DNA of 54,238 nucleotides. It comes from Planctomycetota bacterium. GTDB taxonomy: Bacteria > Planctomycetota > UBA1135 > UBA2386. The stretch lies in contig JAHBXX010000031.1 of assembly GCA_019636245.1 (NCBI GenBank), forward strand, positions 1 to 54,238, given 5' to 3'. This document shows, in pieces, positions 26,495 through 35,549 of the stretch (its first letter is position 1; each line of letters begins with the position of its first letter). The translations under genes were made by a program, and so were the position numbers. The notes below the pieces were generated by a model. The model made no database searches, was not told where the DNA came from, and was given only the letters and a program-made list of their open reading frames with translations.

Positions 26495-29092
26495 TCACGG
26501 CTTGAACTGGATGCGCACCGCGTTGGTGATGCCCCAGCCGAGCGGCTGCGCCAGGTCTTCGTAGACCACCTGGGCGTAGAGCGCGAAGTCGCCCAGACCG
26601 CCCGGCAGGCCGCCCGGCACGATCAGGTTGCCGCCGCCGTCCATGCCGATGCCGAGGATGATCGGCGGGATGGTGTCGACCAGCAGGCCGCCGTTCCACG
26701 GCGAGGCGAAGTTGAACAGGCTCGCGATCAGCACGCCGGTCGCGAACGGCGGCGTGCCCTGCACGGCGATCGTCGCGCTGGTGCCCAGCGACAGGTCGCC
26801 GCCGCAGATCGAGAACGTCGCCGTGCCCGGGCCCATCAGGCCGACGTTCTCCTGGCACATCGAGCAGGTGAACGCCTCGACGCGGAACACGTCGACGGCG
26901 CCTTCGACGACGTGCGCGGGCAGCACGTCCTGGATGCGCCAGCGCACCCGCACCGTGGCGGTCGGCACGATGAAGTCGCCGACGCGGAACGACGACGCCA
27001 GCCACTGGTTGTTGTTGGTGGCGCCGATCGTCTCGACCAGCACCCAGTTGACGCCGTCGCCGGAGACGTGCACCTCCATGACGTCGTTGCCGGCGCTGTA
27101 GAACCAGCGGCGGTAGGAGATGAAGCCGTCGGTGCCGGCCAGGTTCACCGGCGGCGAGAACAGGTCGGTCGGTCCGCCGTCGACGTCGGCGGCGCCGGCC
27201 GAGCCGCCCGGCAGGCCGTTCTGGGTCACCCAGCAGCGGCCGTTCGTGGTGCTGGCCTCGGCGTCCTCGAACGGCGCCGCCCACTGGCCGAGGTTCGTGG
27301 TGCCGACCGGCACCGCGACCTCCCAGGCGCCGCCGGTCAGGTTGGTGTTGACGACCGTCCAGCCGGGGACCGGCCCCTCCATGTTGTTCTCGTAGACGAC
27401 CGCCGTGCCGATCGCCGAGACCACGCGGTGGCGCGCCGTCGGCGCCGTCGGCGGATCGGTGAAGGTGCCGGCGACCCCGCCGGAGACGCTGACGTGGAAC
27501 GCCACCTCGCGCGTGCACGCCGGCATCGCCGGCAGCGTCGCCTGGTAGAGCCCCGGACCGAGGTCCCCCATCGCCTGCGTCTGCACCGGACCACCGTCGA
27601 CCGAGTAGTGCAGCACGCCGCTGCCGGGCTGCGGCACGACGCCGCCGATGCCGGTCGCCTGCACGGTGAACGAGCGGATGCCGCCCGGCGCCACCATGGT
27701 CGGCAGGCCGCCCGGATAGCTGAACGACATGCCGGTCGGCGGGATGTTCATCCACACCTGCGTGCCGCTGCAGCGGCCGATCACCATGTCGTTCCAGCCG
27801 TCGCCGTTGATGTCGAACACGGCGATGTCGAAGGTGCCGACCAGCATGCTGGTCGGGATGCCGCACACGGCGCCGGCGATCTGCTCCTCCCGCATCGTCA
27901 CGTTCGGCACGTTGCCGAGGTTCTGGAAGATGTGCGTGCGGCGGCTGCAGCCGGAGATGTCGACGTCGACGTCGCAGATGATCGCGTCCTGGAAGCCGTC
28001 GTTGTTCAGGTCGACGATCAGGTTGTTGCCGCCGAAGCCGTCGTCCCCGCCGCCACCGATGTAGGTGAACGCGGTGTCCGGGCCGAAGGTGGCGATGCCG
28101 CCGCTGACGCCGGTCATCAGCTTGTAGCGGTCCTGGCCGTCGTCGCTGAAGATCATGTCCGGCAGCCCGTCGTTGTTCAGGTCGCCGACGGCGAAGTGGT
28201 AGGGCGCGTTGCCGTAGGCGAGCTGGTAGGCGCCGAAGAAGCCGGGATTGGCGGCGCCGATGTTGTAGCTGATCGACACGGCCTGCGGCGCGTTCAGCGC
28301 GTCGTCCTTGAGGATGTCGACGAAGCCGTCGCCGTTCATGTCGACCATCGCCACCTTCATGCCGAACGACGACTCGAGCATCTCGTAGGTCATGCGCGCC
28401 GAGGAGACGTCGGTGAAGTAGCCGCTGCCGTTGTTCAGCAGCAGGCGATCGTCGATGTCGACCGGACGCGTACCACCCTGCTGGTAGTCGCCGAAGTACA
28501 GGTCCATGTCGCCGTCGTTGTCGATGTCGCCGGCGGCGACGGAGCAGAAGCGGTGCTGTCCGCCCCACGGCGCGTCGCTGATGCGCAGCGGGTCGTCGAA
28601 CAGGAAGCCCTGCCAGTTGCCGAACGCGTCGTTGCCGAGGTTGATGTAGACGCGCGGCACGCGGATGTACTGCGGGTCCGAGGCGGTCAGCGTGGTGCAG
28701 GTGACGATGTCGATCCAGCCGTCGCCGTTGACGTCGACGCAGACGGCGTCGCGGTCGTTGGTGGCATCGAGCATGCCCTGGCTGCCGGGCACCAGCGACG
28801 CGCTGCCGTACTGGGCCGTGCGGTCGGTGAGCACGCCGTTCTCGTTCATCAGGAGCACGTTCGGGAACTTGCCCGGCGAGGTGAACGGCTGCTTGCGGGC
28901 GACGAACAGGTCGACGTCGCCGTCCTGGTCGAAGTCGGCCCAGGCATAGTCCTTCTCCTGGGTGTCGCCCGAACCCACCGCGACGGGGGCGACGAGGCGG
29001 GTCGAGGTCTGGTCCTGGAAGGTCACCCACTGCGCGGGCAACTGGGAGGCGATCGCCGCGGCGGCGGCGAGGGTGGGAATCGGAAGGCGCAC
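26495..29092 (-). CDS. Secreted FG-GAP/VCBS repeat protein
   Basis: Protein of 865 aa with a signal peptide (VRLPIPTLAAAAAIASQLPAQ). Seven DxDxDG/DxNxDG calcium-binding loops run between about residues 50 and 460 (for example DFDQDGDVDLFV, DVNGDGWIDIV, DMNGDGFVDIL). They mark FG-GAP repeats that fold as an integrin-type beta-propeller. A middle beta-sandwich and a jellyroll-like segment (about 570-745) follow. The last ~110 residues begin CSMCQENVG and resemble the end of the di-heme protein. The GTG at 29092 was chosen because GAGGT lies 4 bases upstream and the signal peptide starts there; the longer frame adds an unlikely Arg/Pro-rich leader. Its role is likely cell-surface binding or adhesion (inference). 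Confidence 0.87.
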   Translation of the reverse strand: MRLPIPTLAAAAAIASQLPAQWVTFQDQTSTRLVAPVAVGSGDTQEKDYAWADFDQDGDVDLFVARKQPFTSPGKFPNVLLMNENGVLTDRTAQYGSASLVPGSQGMLDATNDRDAVCVDVNGDGWIDIVTCTTLTASDPQYIRVPRVYINLGNDAFGNWQGFLFDDPLRISDAPWGGQHRFCSVAAGDIDNDGDMDLYFGDYQQGGTRPVDIDDRLLLNNGSGYFTDVSSARMTYEMLESSFGMKVAMVDMNGDGFVDILKDDALNAPQAVSISYNIGAANPGFFGAYQLAYGNAPYHFAVGDLNNDGLPDMIFSDDGQDRYKLMTGVSGGIATFGPDTAFTYIGGGGDDGFGGNNLIVDLNNDGFQDAIICDVDVDISGCSRRTHIFQNLGNVPNVTMREEQIAGAVCGIPTSMLVGTFDIAVFDINGDGWNDMVIGRCSGTQVWMNIPPTGMSFSYPGGLPTMVAPGGIRSFTVQATGIGGVVPQPGSGVLHYSVDGGPVQTQAMGDLGPGLYQATLPAMPACTREVAFHVSVSGGVAGTFTDPPTAPTARHRVVSAIGTAVVYENNMEGPVPGWTVVNTNLTGGAWEVAVPVGTTNLGQWAAPFEDAEASTTNGRCWVTQNGLPGGSAGAADVDGGPTDLFSPPVNLAGTDGFISYRRWFYSAGNDVMEVHVSGDGVNWVLVETIGATNNNQWLASSFRVGDFIVPTATVRVRWRIQDVLPAHVVEGAVDVFRVEAFTCSMCQENVGLMGPGTATFSICGGDLSLGTSATIAVQGTPPFATGVLIASLFNFASPWNGGLLVDTIPPIILGIGMDGGGNLIVPGGLPGGLGDFALYAQVVYEDLAQPLGWGITNAVRIQFKP

Positions 29093-29246
29093 GAGTACCT
29101 CGCGGAACGGGACGGGGATTCGAGCCTGGGAGGAGACGGGGGATCCAGGCCGGGCAGGTCGGGAAAGGCTACCTCCCCCCGGGGTCCGATCAACCCGCCC
29201 CCCCATCCCGCGGCCTTGGCGGCGGCCCCATGGCCGCGGCCGTCGT

Positions 29247-29762
29247 CTACTCGGCCAGCAGCTTCTGCACCAACGGCTCGGCTTTCGTCAGGCCGCACGC
29301 CTTGCCGAACGCCAACGCCGCGTCGGGGGACCTGCCGTCGACGAAGCGGGCCTTGAGCGCGAACAGCGCGCCGACGCGGTTGCTGGTGCCGCACGCCACC
29401 AGCACCGGCCCCGACACCCCTTCGAGGTGCTTCGCCATCGCCTTGGCGTTGTCGACGGTGAGGTCGGGACCGCCGGCGATGGGCAGGCGCACGAACTCGA
29501 GGCCGAGCGCCTGCGCCCGTTCCTCCTCCCAGCCGGTGCCCTCCTCGGTCGGCAGCCGCAGGCTGACCACGCGCGTGACGCCCACCTCCTGCAGGCGCGC
29601 GAACTGCTCGGCCGTGGGCTGCCCGGAGCAGTAGAGCCCCGCCTCCGGCGCACGCGCGTGAGCGATGCCGAGCGCGAGGAACGGCTGCGGATCGGCCGGT
29701 TGGGGTTTCTGGCAGGCGGCGAACAGGACGAGCAGGGCCCAGCGATACGACGGCACGGTCAT
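29247..29762 (-). CDS. DUF442/beta-lactamase-hydrolase-like phosphatase lipoprotein
   Basis: Protein of 171 aa with a lipoprotein signal (WALLVLFAACQKP). The fold resembles the dual-specificity-phosphatase-like DUF442 family: GLYCSGQPTAEQFARLQEVGVTRVVSLR, then the P-loop-like VACGTSNRVGAL near residue 123. This matches the CRTGxR pattern (Cys-X4-Arg) of DUF442 rather than the classical CX5R of tyrosine phosphatases. The Cys and Arg are retained, so catalysis is possible but unproven. It lies on the same strand as the sigma factor gene, 130 bp downstream of it. Confidence 0.75.
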   Translation of the reverse strand: MTVPSYRWALLVLFAACQKPQPADPQPFLALGIAHARAPEAGLYCSGQPTAEQFARLQEVGVTRVVSLRLPTEEGTGWEEERAQALGLEFVRLPIAGGPDLTVDNAKAMAKHLEGVSGPVLVACGTSNRVGALFALKARFVDGRSPDAALAFGKACGLTKAEPLVQKLLAE

Positions 29763-29892
29763 TCGCCGGCCATGCTAGACGCATGCGGCCGGCAACCTCA
29801 ACCGCGTGACGGCGGCGCCGGGGGAGGCGCAGGGCGGCGACGATCGCCGTCACGGACGCGGCCGCGCGGTCTTCCCGCCCACCGTGCCCCGT

Positions 29893-30483
29893 CTACGCGC
29901 CCGACCACCCGTCGTCGCCGACCAGGTCGCCCAGGCGCGCCAAGGCCCGGCCCAGCAGCTGCCGCGTCGCCGCCTCGCTGCGCCCCATGCGGGCGGCGAT
30001 CTCCCGGTGCGGCAGGCCGGCGATGCGCGCGAGACCGATGACCTCGCGCTGGTCGTCGGGCAGCGCTTCGAGCGCCGCCGCCACGCGCCGCAGTCGTTCG
30101 CGGCCGGCGGCGTCGCGGCTCGGCGTCAGCCAGTCCGCCGCGTCGAGCCCGCCGTCGTCCGCCAGCGGCACCTCCCGCTCCGGCGCCCGGGCTTCCCGAC
30201 CGTGGTAGCGCTGCTTCTCCTGCACCTTGCGCAGCGCCGTGGTGAACAGCCAGCCGAGGAACTGCGCCTCGTCGCGGTACTCGAATTCGCCGAAGTGCGA
30301 CACCAGTTCGCGGCAGACCGACTGCACCAGGTCGGCGGAGGCCTCGCGACCGCGCAGCTGGCGGCCCATGCGCAGCCGCACGTAGGCGAACAGGCGCGGC
30401 AGGTGGCGGGCCACCAGTTCGTCGACCGCGGGCGCCTCGCCACGCGAGGCGGCGGCCACCAGGTCGCGGGTCGGATCGGACAT
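29893..30483 (-). CDS. ECF-type RNA polymerase sigma factor
   Basis: Protein of 196 aa. Sigma region 2 covers about residues 15-95 (DELVARHLPRLFAYVRLRMG...ADLVQSVCREL...FLGWLFTTALRKVQEK). Sigma region 4 covers about 130-185 (LRRVAAALEALPDDQREVIGLARIAGLPHREIAARMGRSEAATRQLLGRALARL), with the helix-turn-helix at the end. No anti-sigma gene is adjacent. It is divergent from the kinase-FGE gene with 38 bp between the starts. In planctomycetes many ECF groups are encoded beside Ser/Thr kinases that are thought to control them by phosphorylation. Confidence 0.93.
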   Translation of the reverse strand: MSDPTRDLVAAASRGEAPAVDELVARHLPRLFAYVRLRMGRQLRGREASADLVQSVCRELVSHFGEFEYRDEAQFLGWLFTTALRKVQEKQRYHGREARAPEREVPLADDGGLDAADWLTPSRDAAGRERLRRVAAALEALPDDQREVIGLARIAGLPHREIAARMGRSEAATRQLLGRALARLGDLVGDDGWSGA

Positions 30484-30521
30484 GCGCGCGGCATCCTAGC
30501 CAGCGTCCGGGGGCGGGGGCG

Positions 30522-33080
30522 ATGATGCGGCCGATGCCGTCCGACGATGCGCCGCTGCCGGAAGCGCTCGAGGAGCGCGCCTTCGCGGCGTTGCTCGCCG
30601 ACGACGCGGCGGCGGGCGACCGGCAATGGCGCGATCTGCTGCAGCAGGAGCCGGCCCACCGCGAAGCGCTGCAGCGGCTGCGCGACCGGCTGCGCCGCGC
30701 CGACGGCGCCTTGAGCGAGGCCGGCCTCGCCGAGCCGCCGGCGCCGCGCGCCATCGGCCCCTACCGCCTGCGGCAGCGCATCGGCGAGGGCGGCTTCGGC
30801 GTCGTCTGGCTGGCCGAGCAGGAAGCGCCGATCCGGCGCCGCGTCGCGGTGAAGCTGCTGCGCAGCGGCATGGACACCGCGAACGTGCTGCGCCGCTTCG
30901 AGGCCGAGCGGCAGGTGCTGGCGCGCTTCGACCATCCGTGCATCAACAGGGTGCTCGACGCCGGCGCGACCGAGGCCGGGGATCCGTACCTGGTCACCGA
31001 GTACGTGCCGGGCGTGCCGCTGACGACGTGGTGCGAACGGCGCGCGGCGCCGCTGGCCGAACGCCTGGCCCTGCTGCTGCAGGTCTGCGATGGCGTGCAG
31101 CACGCGCACCAACGCGGCGTGATCCACCGCGACCTGAAGCCGAGCAACGTGCTGGTCGCCGACGTCGACGGGCGACCGCAGGTGAAGATCATCGATTTCG
31201 GCCTCGCCCGCGCCTTCGGCGACGACTCCCCCGCCGGCCACACCCGCGCCGGCGCGCTGCTCGGCACGCCGGAGTACACCAGCCCCGAGCAGGCCGAAGG
31301 CAGCGCCGACGTCGACACCCGCACCGACGTCTACGCGCTCGGCACGATGCTCTACGAACTCATCACCGGCGACCTGCCGCTCGGCCGCGCGCGCTGGCGG
31401 CACGCCGGCATGTCGGAACTGGTCGAGCTGATCGGCCGCCACGACGCGCCGCCACCGAGCGCCGTCGTGCGCGATCCTGGACTCGCGCGCGCGGTGCGCG
31501 GCGAGCTCGACTGGATCGTGCAGGCAGCGCTGCAGAAGGACCGCGACCGCCGCTACGCCAACGTCGCCCAGCTCGCCGCCGACCTGCGCGCGTTCCTGGC
31601 CCGCCGGCCGGTGTCGGTCGGCGCGCCCAGCGCCGCCCACCGGCTGCGGCGCTTCGTGCAGCGCCATCGGCTGCCGGTCGCCCTCGCGACCATGGCGCTG
31701 GTGGCGCTGGTCGGCGGGCTGGCCACGACCCTCGTGCTGCTGGCGCGCACGCACCGCGCCGAGGCCGCGGCGACCGAGACGCTGCGGCGCTTCCTCGGGC
31801 TCGCCGACGTCGTGCACCTGCAGGACCTGCAGGCCGAAGCGGACGCCGCCTGGCCGGCCACGCCCGACCGCGTCGCCGCCTACGAGCGGTGGCTCGTGCG
31901 CGCCGAGGCGCTGCTGGCGCGAGGCGAGGAACGGCAGCGCCTGGGGCGCGATGCCGGCGCCGCCGACGAAGCCCATCGCTTCCTGCGCACGACGCTGCAG
32001 GCCCTGGCCGCCGAACTGGAGGCGTTCGCGGGCGCCGCGGGCGCCGTCGCCTCGGTCGGGCAACGGCTCGCGTTCGCGCGGGACGTGCGGGAGGCGACGA
32101 TCGACGCCGTGCAAGCCGAGTGGCGACGCGCCGCCGACGCCGTGCGCGCCGACCCGCGGTTCGCCGGCCTCGAACTCCGGCCGCAACTCGGGCTGGTGCC
32201 GCTCGGCGCCGATCCGGACTCCGGCCTCGAGGAGTTCGCCGTGCTGCAGACCGGCCGCCCGCCGGCGCGCGGCGCCGACGGGCGGCTGCAGCTCGAGGCG
32301 GGCAGCGCCCTGGTGCTCGTCCTGCTGCCGGGCGGGCGCTGCACGATCGGCGCGCAGGACCAGGACCCGACGGCGCCACGCTACGAGGTGCAACCGCCGC
32401 AGATCGCGCTCGGCGGCCTGCAGGAGGTCGAACTGGCGCCGTTCCTGTTCGCCAAGCACGAACTGACCCGCGGCCAGTGGCAGCGGGTGTTCGGCCGGGA
32501 TCCGAGCCACTACCCGGTCGGCGCGGCGACGCCGGACGGACCGCTGTCGGCCTTGCACCCGGTCGAGAACCTCGACTGGGCGACGGCCGACCTGGCGCTG
32601 CGGCGGCTCGGCCTCGCCCTGCCGACCGAGGCGCAGTGGGAACACGCCGCCCGCGGCGGCACCACCACGCGCTGGTGGACGGGCGACGCCGTCGCCAGCC
32701 TGCAGGGCGCCGCCAACCTGGGTGGCCGCGAGGCGGTGTGGATGCCGCCGCAGAGCATGGCCATCACGCCCGAACTCGACGACGGCGTGCAGTTCATGGC
32801 GCCGATCGGTCGCTTCCGCGCCAACCCGTTCGGGCTGCACGACGTCGTCGGCAACTACAGCGAATGGTGCCTCGATGCGCCGCAGCGGCTCGAGGTGCCC
32901 GTGCGGCCGGGCGACGGGCGGCGCGGCGATCCGCCGCGGCCCGAGGGCGCCCACCTGCTGCGCGGCGGCAGCTACGCCGACCCGGCGGTGCGCGCGACCA
33001 GCTCCTACCGCGCCGTCACGTTCGGCCACAACGCCAATTCCCTGGCCGGTTTGCGCGCAGCGCGACCGATCGATCCCTGA
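30522..33080 (+). CDS. Ser/Thr protein kinase fused to a formylglycine-generating-enzyme (sulfatase-modifying factor) domain
   Basis: Protein of 852 aa. The N-terminal ~80 residues lead into a complete Hanks kinase domain (about 75-350): IGEGGFGVV, ATP lysine K111, HRDLKPSN with D204, IDFG and GTPEYTSPEQ. A transmembrane helix lies at about 384-408, followed by a helical linker. A C-terminal FGE-sulfatase-like domain covers about 600-848, with ELTRGQWQRVFG, LPTEAQWEHAARGG, GLHDVVGNYSEWCLD and LLRGGSYADPAVRATSSYR. The FGE part is probably extracytoplasmic and in such fusions often acts in ligand binding rather than catalysis. The start is the first of several in-frame ATGs (30522; 30537 is an alternative). 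Partner of the divergent ECF sigma gene. Confidence 0.92.
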   Translation: MMRPMPSDDAPLPEALEERAFAALLADDAAAGDRQWRDLLQQEPAHREALQRLRDRLRRADGALSEAGLAEPPAPRAIGPYRLRQRIGEGGFGVVWLAEQEAPIRRRVAVKLLRSGMDTANVLRRFEAERQVLARFDHPCINRVLDAGATEAGDPYLVTEYVPGVPLTTWCERRAAPLAERLALLLQVCDGVQHAHQRGVIHRDLKPSNVLVADVDGRPQVKIIDFGLARAFGDDSPAGHTRAGALLGTPEYTSPEQAEGSADVDTRTDVYALGTMLYELITGDLPLGRARWRHAGMSELVELIGRHDAPPPSAVVRDPGLARAVRGELDWIVQAALQKDRDRRYANVAQLAADLRAFLARRPVSVGAPSAAHRLRRFVQRHRLPVALATMALVALVGGLATTLVLLARTHRAEAAATETLRRFLGLADVVHLQDLQAEADAAWPATPDRVAAYERWLVRAEALLARGEERQRLGRDAGAADEAHRFLRTTLQALAAELEAFAGAAGAVASVGQRLAFARDVREATIDAVQAEWRRAADAVRADPRFAGLELRPQLGLVPLGADPDSGLEEFAVLQTGRPPARGADGRLQLEAGSALVLVLLPGGRCTIGAQDQDPTAPRYEVQPPQIALGGLQEVELAPFLFAKHELTRGQWQRVFGRDPSHYPVGAATPDGPLSALHPVENLDWATADLALRRLGLALPTEAQWEHAARGGTTTRWWTGDAVASLQGAANLGGREAVWMPPQSMAITPELDDGVQFMAPIGRFRANPFGLHDVVGNYSEWCLDAPQRLEVPVRPGDGRRGDPPRPEGAHLLRGGSYADPAVRATSSYRAVTFGHNANSLAGLRAARPIDP

Positions 33081-33156
33081 GCGGGAGGCACGGCCGCGTC
33101 ACGGCCGCGCGACGGTGGTCTTCCTGGAGGGGACGGCATCCGCCGCGCATCCTCCA

Positions 33157-35469
33157 ATGAAGACTCCACGACTCTCCCTCCTCCTCCTCCTCTGGCTGCC
33201 GGCGGTCCCCCGCGTGCTGCCGGCCCAGGACCTGCTGCAGGCCGATCCGCTGCCGGCCGCGATCGCCCCGGTGCGCGACCAGGGCCAGCTGCCGGACGGC
33301 ACCCCGCTCGGCGCCTGGGCCGCCGGAACCGACTTCAAGTGCGGCTGGGTCGACGGCGCGTTCACGCTGGTGCCCTATCTCGGCCAGCAGGCGCCGCGGA
33401 ACCTGCCGTGGACGTGGCGTACCACGGCGGTCGCGATCGGCGAAGTGGACCTGCGCCAGGGCGAGGCCGCGCGGCCTGCCCACGGCGAGGCGCGCCTCGC
33501 CGCCGTCGCCGGCCTGGTGACCGAATGCTGGGACGTGCGCCCCGAGGGTGTCGAGCAGAGCTTCGTGCTGGCGGCGAGACCGGCCAGCGGCGACCTGGTC
33601 GTGCGCGGCCGCATCGACAGCCCGCTGCGGGCGGCGGCGCGCGAGCCGCGGGTCGCCCCGCTGGTGTTCGCCGATCCCGAGCGGCGCGCCGAGCTGCGCT
33701 ACGGCACCGCCCTGGCGATCGACGCCGACGGCCGTCGCCAGGCCATGACCACGGCCTTCGACGGCGACCACATCGAACTGCGTCTGCCCGCGGCGGAACT
33801 GGCGACCCTGCGCTTCCCGCTGCTGGTCGACCCGCTGCTGAACGTCTACGTGATCGCCACCGGCCCGCTGCCGGCGGGATCCGGCATCACCGACTCCTGC
33901 ATCGATCGCGTCGACGCCGCGTCCACGTCGACGATGGTGCGCGCCGAGGTGCGCTGGGCGTCGATCACCGACGGCGACCTGTTCGTCTGGAAGAGCCGCC
34001 ACGACTTCGTGACCTCGCAGCTGGTCTACAGCGACGCGGCGCCGGCGGTGCAGGCGTTCGACGTCTCGGTCGCCGAGGTCGGCACCAACCGCAGCTACGT
34101 CGTCGCCTGGTCGCGCGGCACCACCGTCAGCAGCCCGTCGATCTCGTGGTTCACGCTCGGCGCCGACAGCCTGGGACCGCCGACCGTGCGCACGGCCACG
34201 CACCCGGCCAACACGACCGAGCGCTCGCCGCGGGTCGGCGGGCGGCGTGGTCCCACCACCAGCTCCCCCGCCCGCGCCCTGCTCGTGCGCCTGCGAGAAA
34301 CCAGCAATGGCTACGACCGCACCGAGGTCTGGGCCAGCGTGATCGATTGCGAGACCGGCACCGAGGGCGCTCCGTTCCCACTCGCGAACGGCGGCACCGC
34401 GGCGGAGCCGATCGACAACGACGAACCGTGGGTTGGCCGCGACAATGCCAGCGGGCTGAACCTGTGGGCGATCGCCTGGCAGTACTGGTCGCCCAGCAAC
34501 CAGCGCTGGCGGGTGCGCGCGATCAGCCTCAACTACCATGGCAACTTCGTCATGCACTCCCTGGCCATCCCGTCGCCACAGGGTGGCCCCTTCCACCAGA
34601 TGCAGCCCCGCGTCGAGGGCACTGGCGGCCGCCTGCTGGTCGCCTATGCGACCGCAGCCGTATCCAGCTACCCGGGCAAGCTGACCAGCTACGGCGGGCA
34701 CAACGTCTACGTGCAGCGCCTCGACTGGTCGAGTTCGGCGACGCATGAGGCGCACCCGCCGGTCAACGTCGGCGGCTCGTTCCAGCGCGATCTGTACCTC
34801 GGCGGCCTCGCCGCGGACTGGCACACGGGCTCGCACTGGATGCTGACCCACGGCCCGGCGCAGGGCGTGCCTTCGATCCAGCTGCTCGGCTACCGCGGCC
34901 GCATCGTGCGCCAGGCGACGCTGCCCGGCCCCGGTCCGAGCGCCGGCCAGATCGTCTACCGCCCGGCGTCGGTCGCCTTCGACGGCGGCCACGAGCGCTT
35001 CGCGGTGCACTACGGTCTGCGCACGTGGTCGGGCTCGGCGCTCACCTGGTACGCCTATGCCGGTCGCTACGACTACCCGGCGGCGGCGCCGATCGGCTTC
35101 TACGGCACCAGCTGCGGCGCCGGACAGGTGAGCTGGACGGAGCGCTGGCGCATCGGCAGCGACAACACGCGGCTGGGGCTCCGCTCCCAGTTCCCCGACC
35201 AGATCGCCCTGCTGGCGTTGTCGCTGCAACCGACCGCGGTGCCGCTGGCGACGTTCGGCTTCACCGGCGGCTGCGACCTGCTGGTCGATCCGGCGTCGCC
35301 GCACTGGATCGACCTGCGGGCGGTGATCACCGACGCCGACGGCGACGCGTTCGTCGCGCTGCCGTTGCCGGAGAACCTGGCGCCGCTGGACCTGCACGCG
35401 CAGTGGTTCCGGCTGCCGCCGAACGGCGAGGTGCGCGGCAGCACGGCGATGCGGATCGAGATCCGCTGA
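33157..35469 (+). CDS. Secreted protein of unknown function with planctomycete-type C-terminal domain
   Basis: Protein of 770 aa with a signal peptide (MKTPRLSLLLLLWLPAVPRVLPAQ). The body is beta-rich with no recognised catalytic motif. The part from about residue 230 to 640 has repeated short blocks of the kind seen in beta-propeller-like proteins. The final ~120 residues, from GTSCGAGQVSW onward, contain GCDLLVDP and LPLPENLAPLDLHAQWFRL...SxAMRIEIR. This pattern ends many secreted planctomycete proteins and is a possible sorting or anchoring domain. It follows the kinase-FGE gene by 76 bp. Confidence 0.8.
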   Translation: MKTPRLSLLLLLWLPAVPRVLPAQDLLQADPLPAAIAPVRDQGQLPDGTPLGAWAAGTDFKCGWVDGAFTLVPYLGQQAPRNLPWTWRTTAVAIGEVDLRQGEAARPAHGEARLAAVAGLVTECWDVRPEGVEQSFVLAARPASGDLVVRGRIDSPLRAAAREPRVAPLVFADPERRAELRYGTALAIDADGRRQAMTTAFDGDHIELRLPAAELATLRFPLLVDPLLNVYVIATGPLPAGSGITDSCIDRVDAASTSTMVRAEVRWASITDGDLFVWKSRHDFVTSQLVYSDAAPAVQAFDVSVAEVGTNRSYVVAWSRGTTVSSPSISWFTLGADSLGPPTVRTATHPANTTERSPRVGGRRGPTTSSPARALLVRLRETSNGYDRTEVWASVIDCETGTEGAPFPLANGGTAAEPIDNDEPWVGRDNASGLNLWAIAWQYWSPSNQRWRVRAISLNYHGNFVMHSLAIPSPQGGPFHQMQPRVEGTGGRLLVAYATAAVSSYPGKLTSYGGHNVYVQRLDWSSSATHEAHPPVNVGGSFQRDLYLGGLAADWHTGSHWMLTHGPAQGVPSIQLLGYRGRIVRQATLPGPGPSAGQIVYRPASVAFDGGHERFAVHYGLRTWSGSALTWYAYAGRYDYPAAAPIGFYGTSCGAGQVSWTERWRIGSDNTRLGLRSQFPDQIALLALSLQPTAVPLATFGFTGGCDLLVDPASPHWIDLRAVITDADGDAFVALPLPENLAPLDLHAQWFRLPPNGEVRGSTAMRIEIR

Positions 35470-35549
35470 CCGGGCGGCCGCGCCGCCCTTGCGCGGTGCG
35501 GCCCGCAGCGCATGCTGCGCGGCACCGGCGCCGCGCCGCGACCGCCCCG

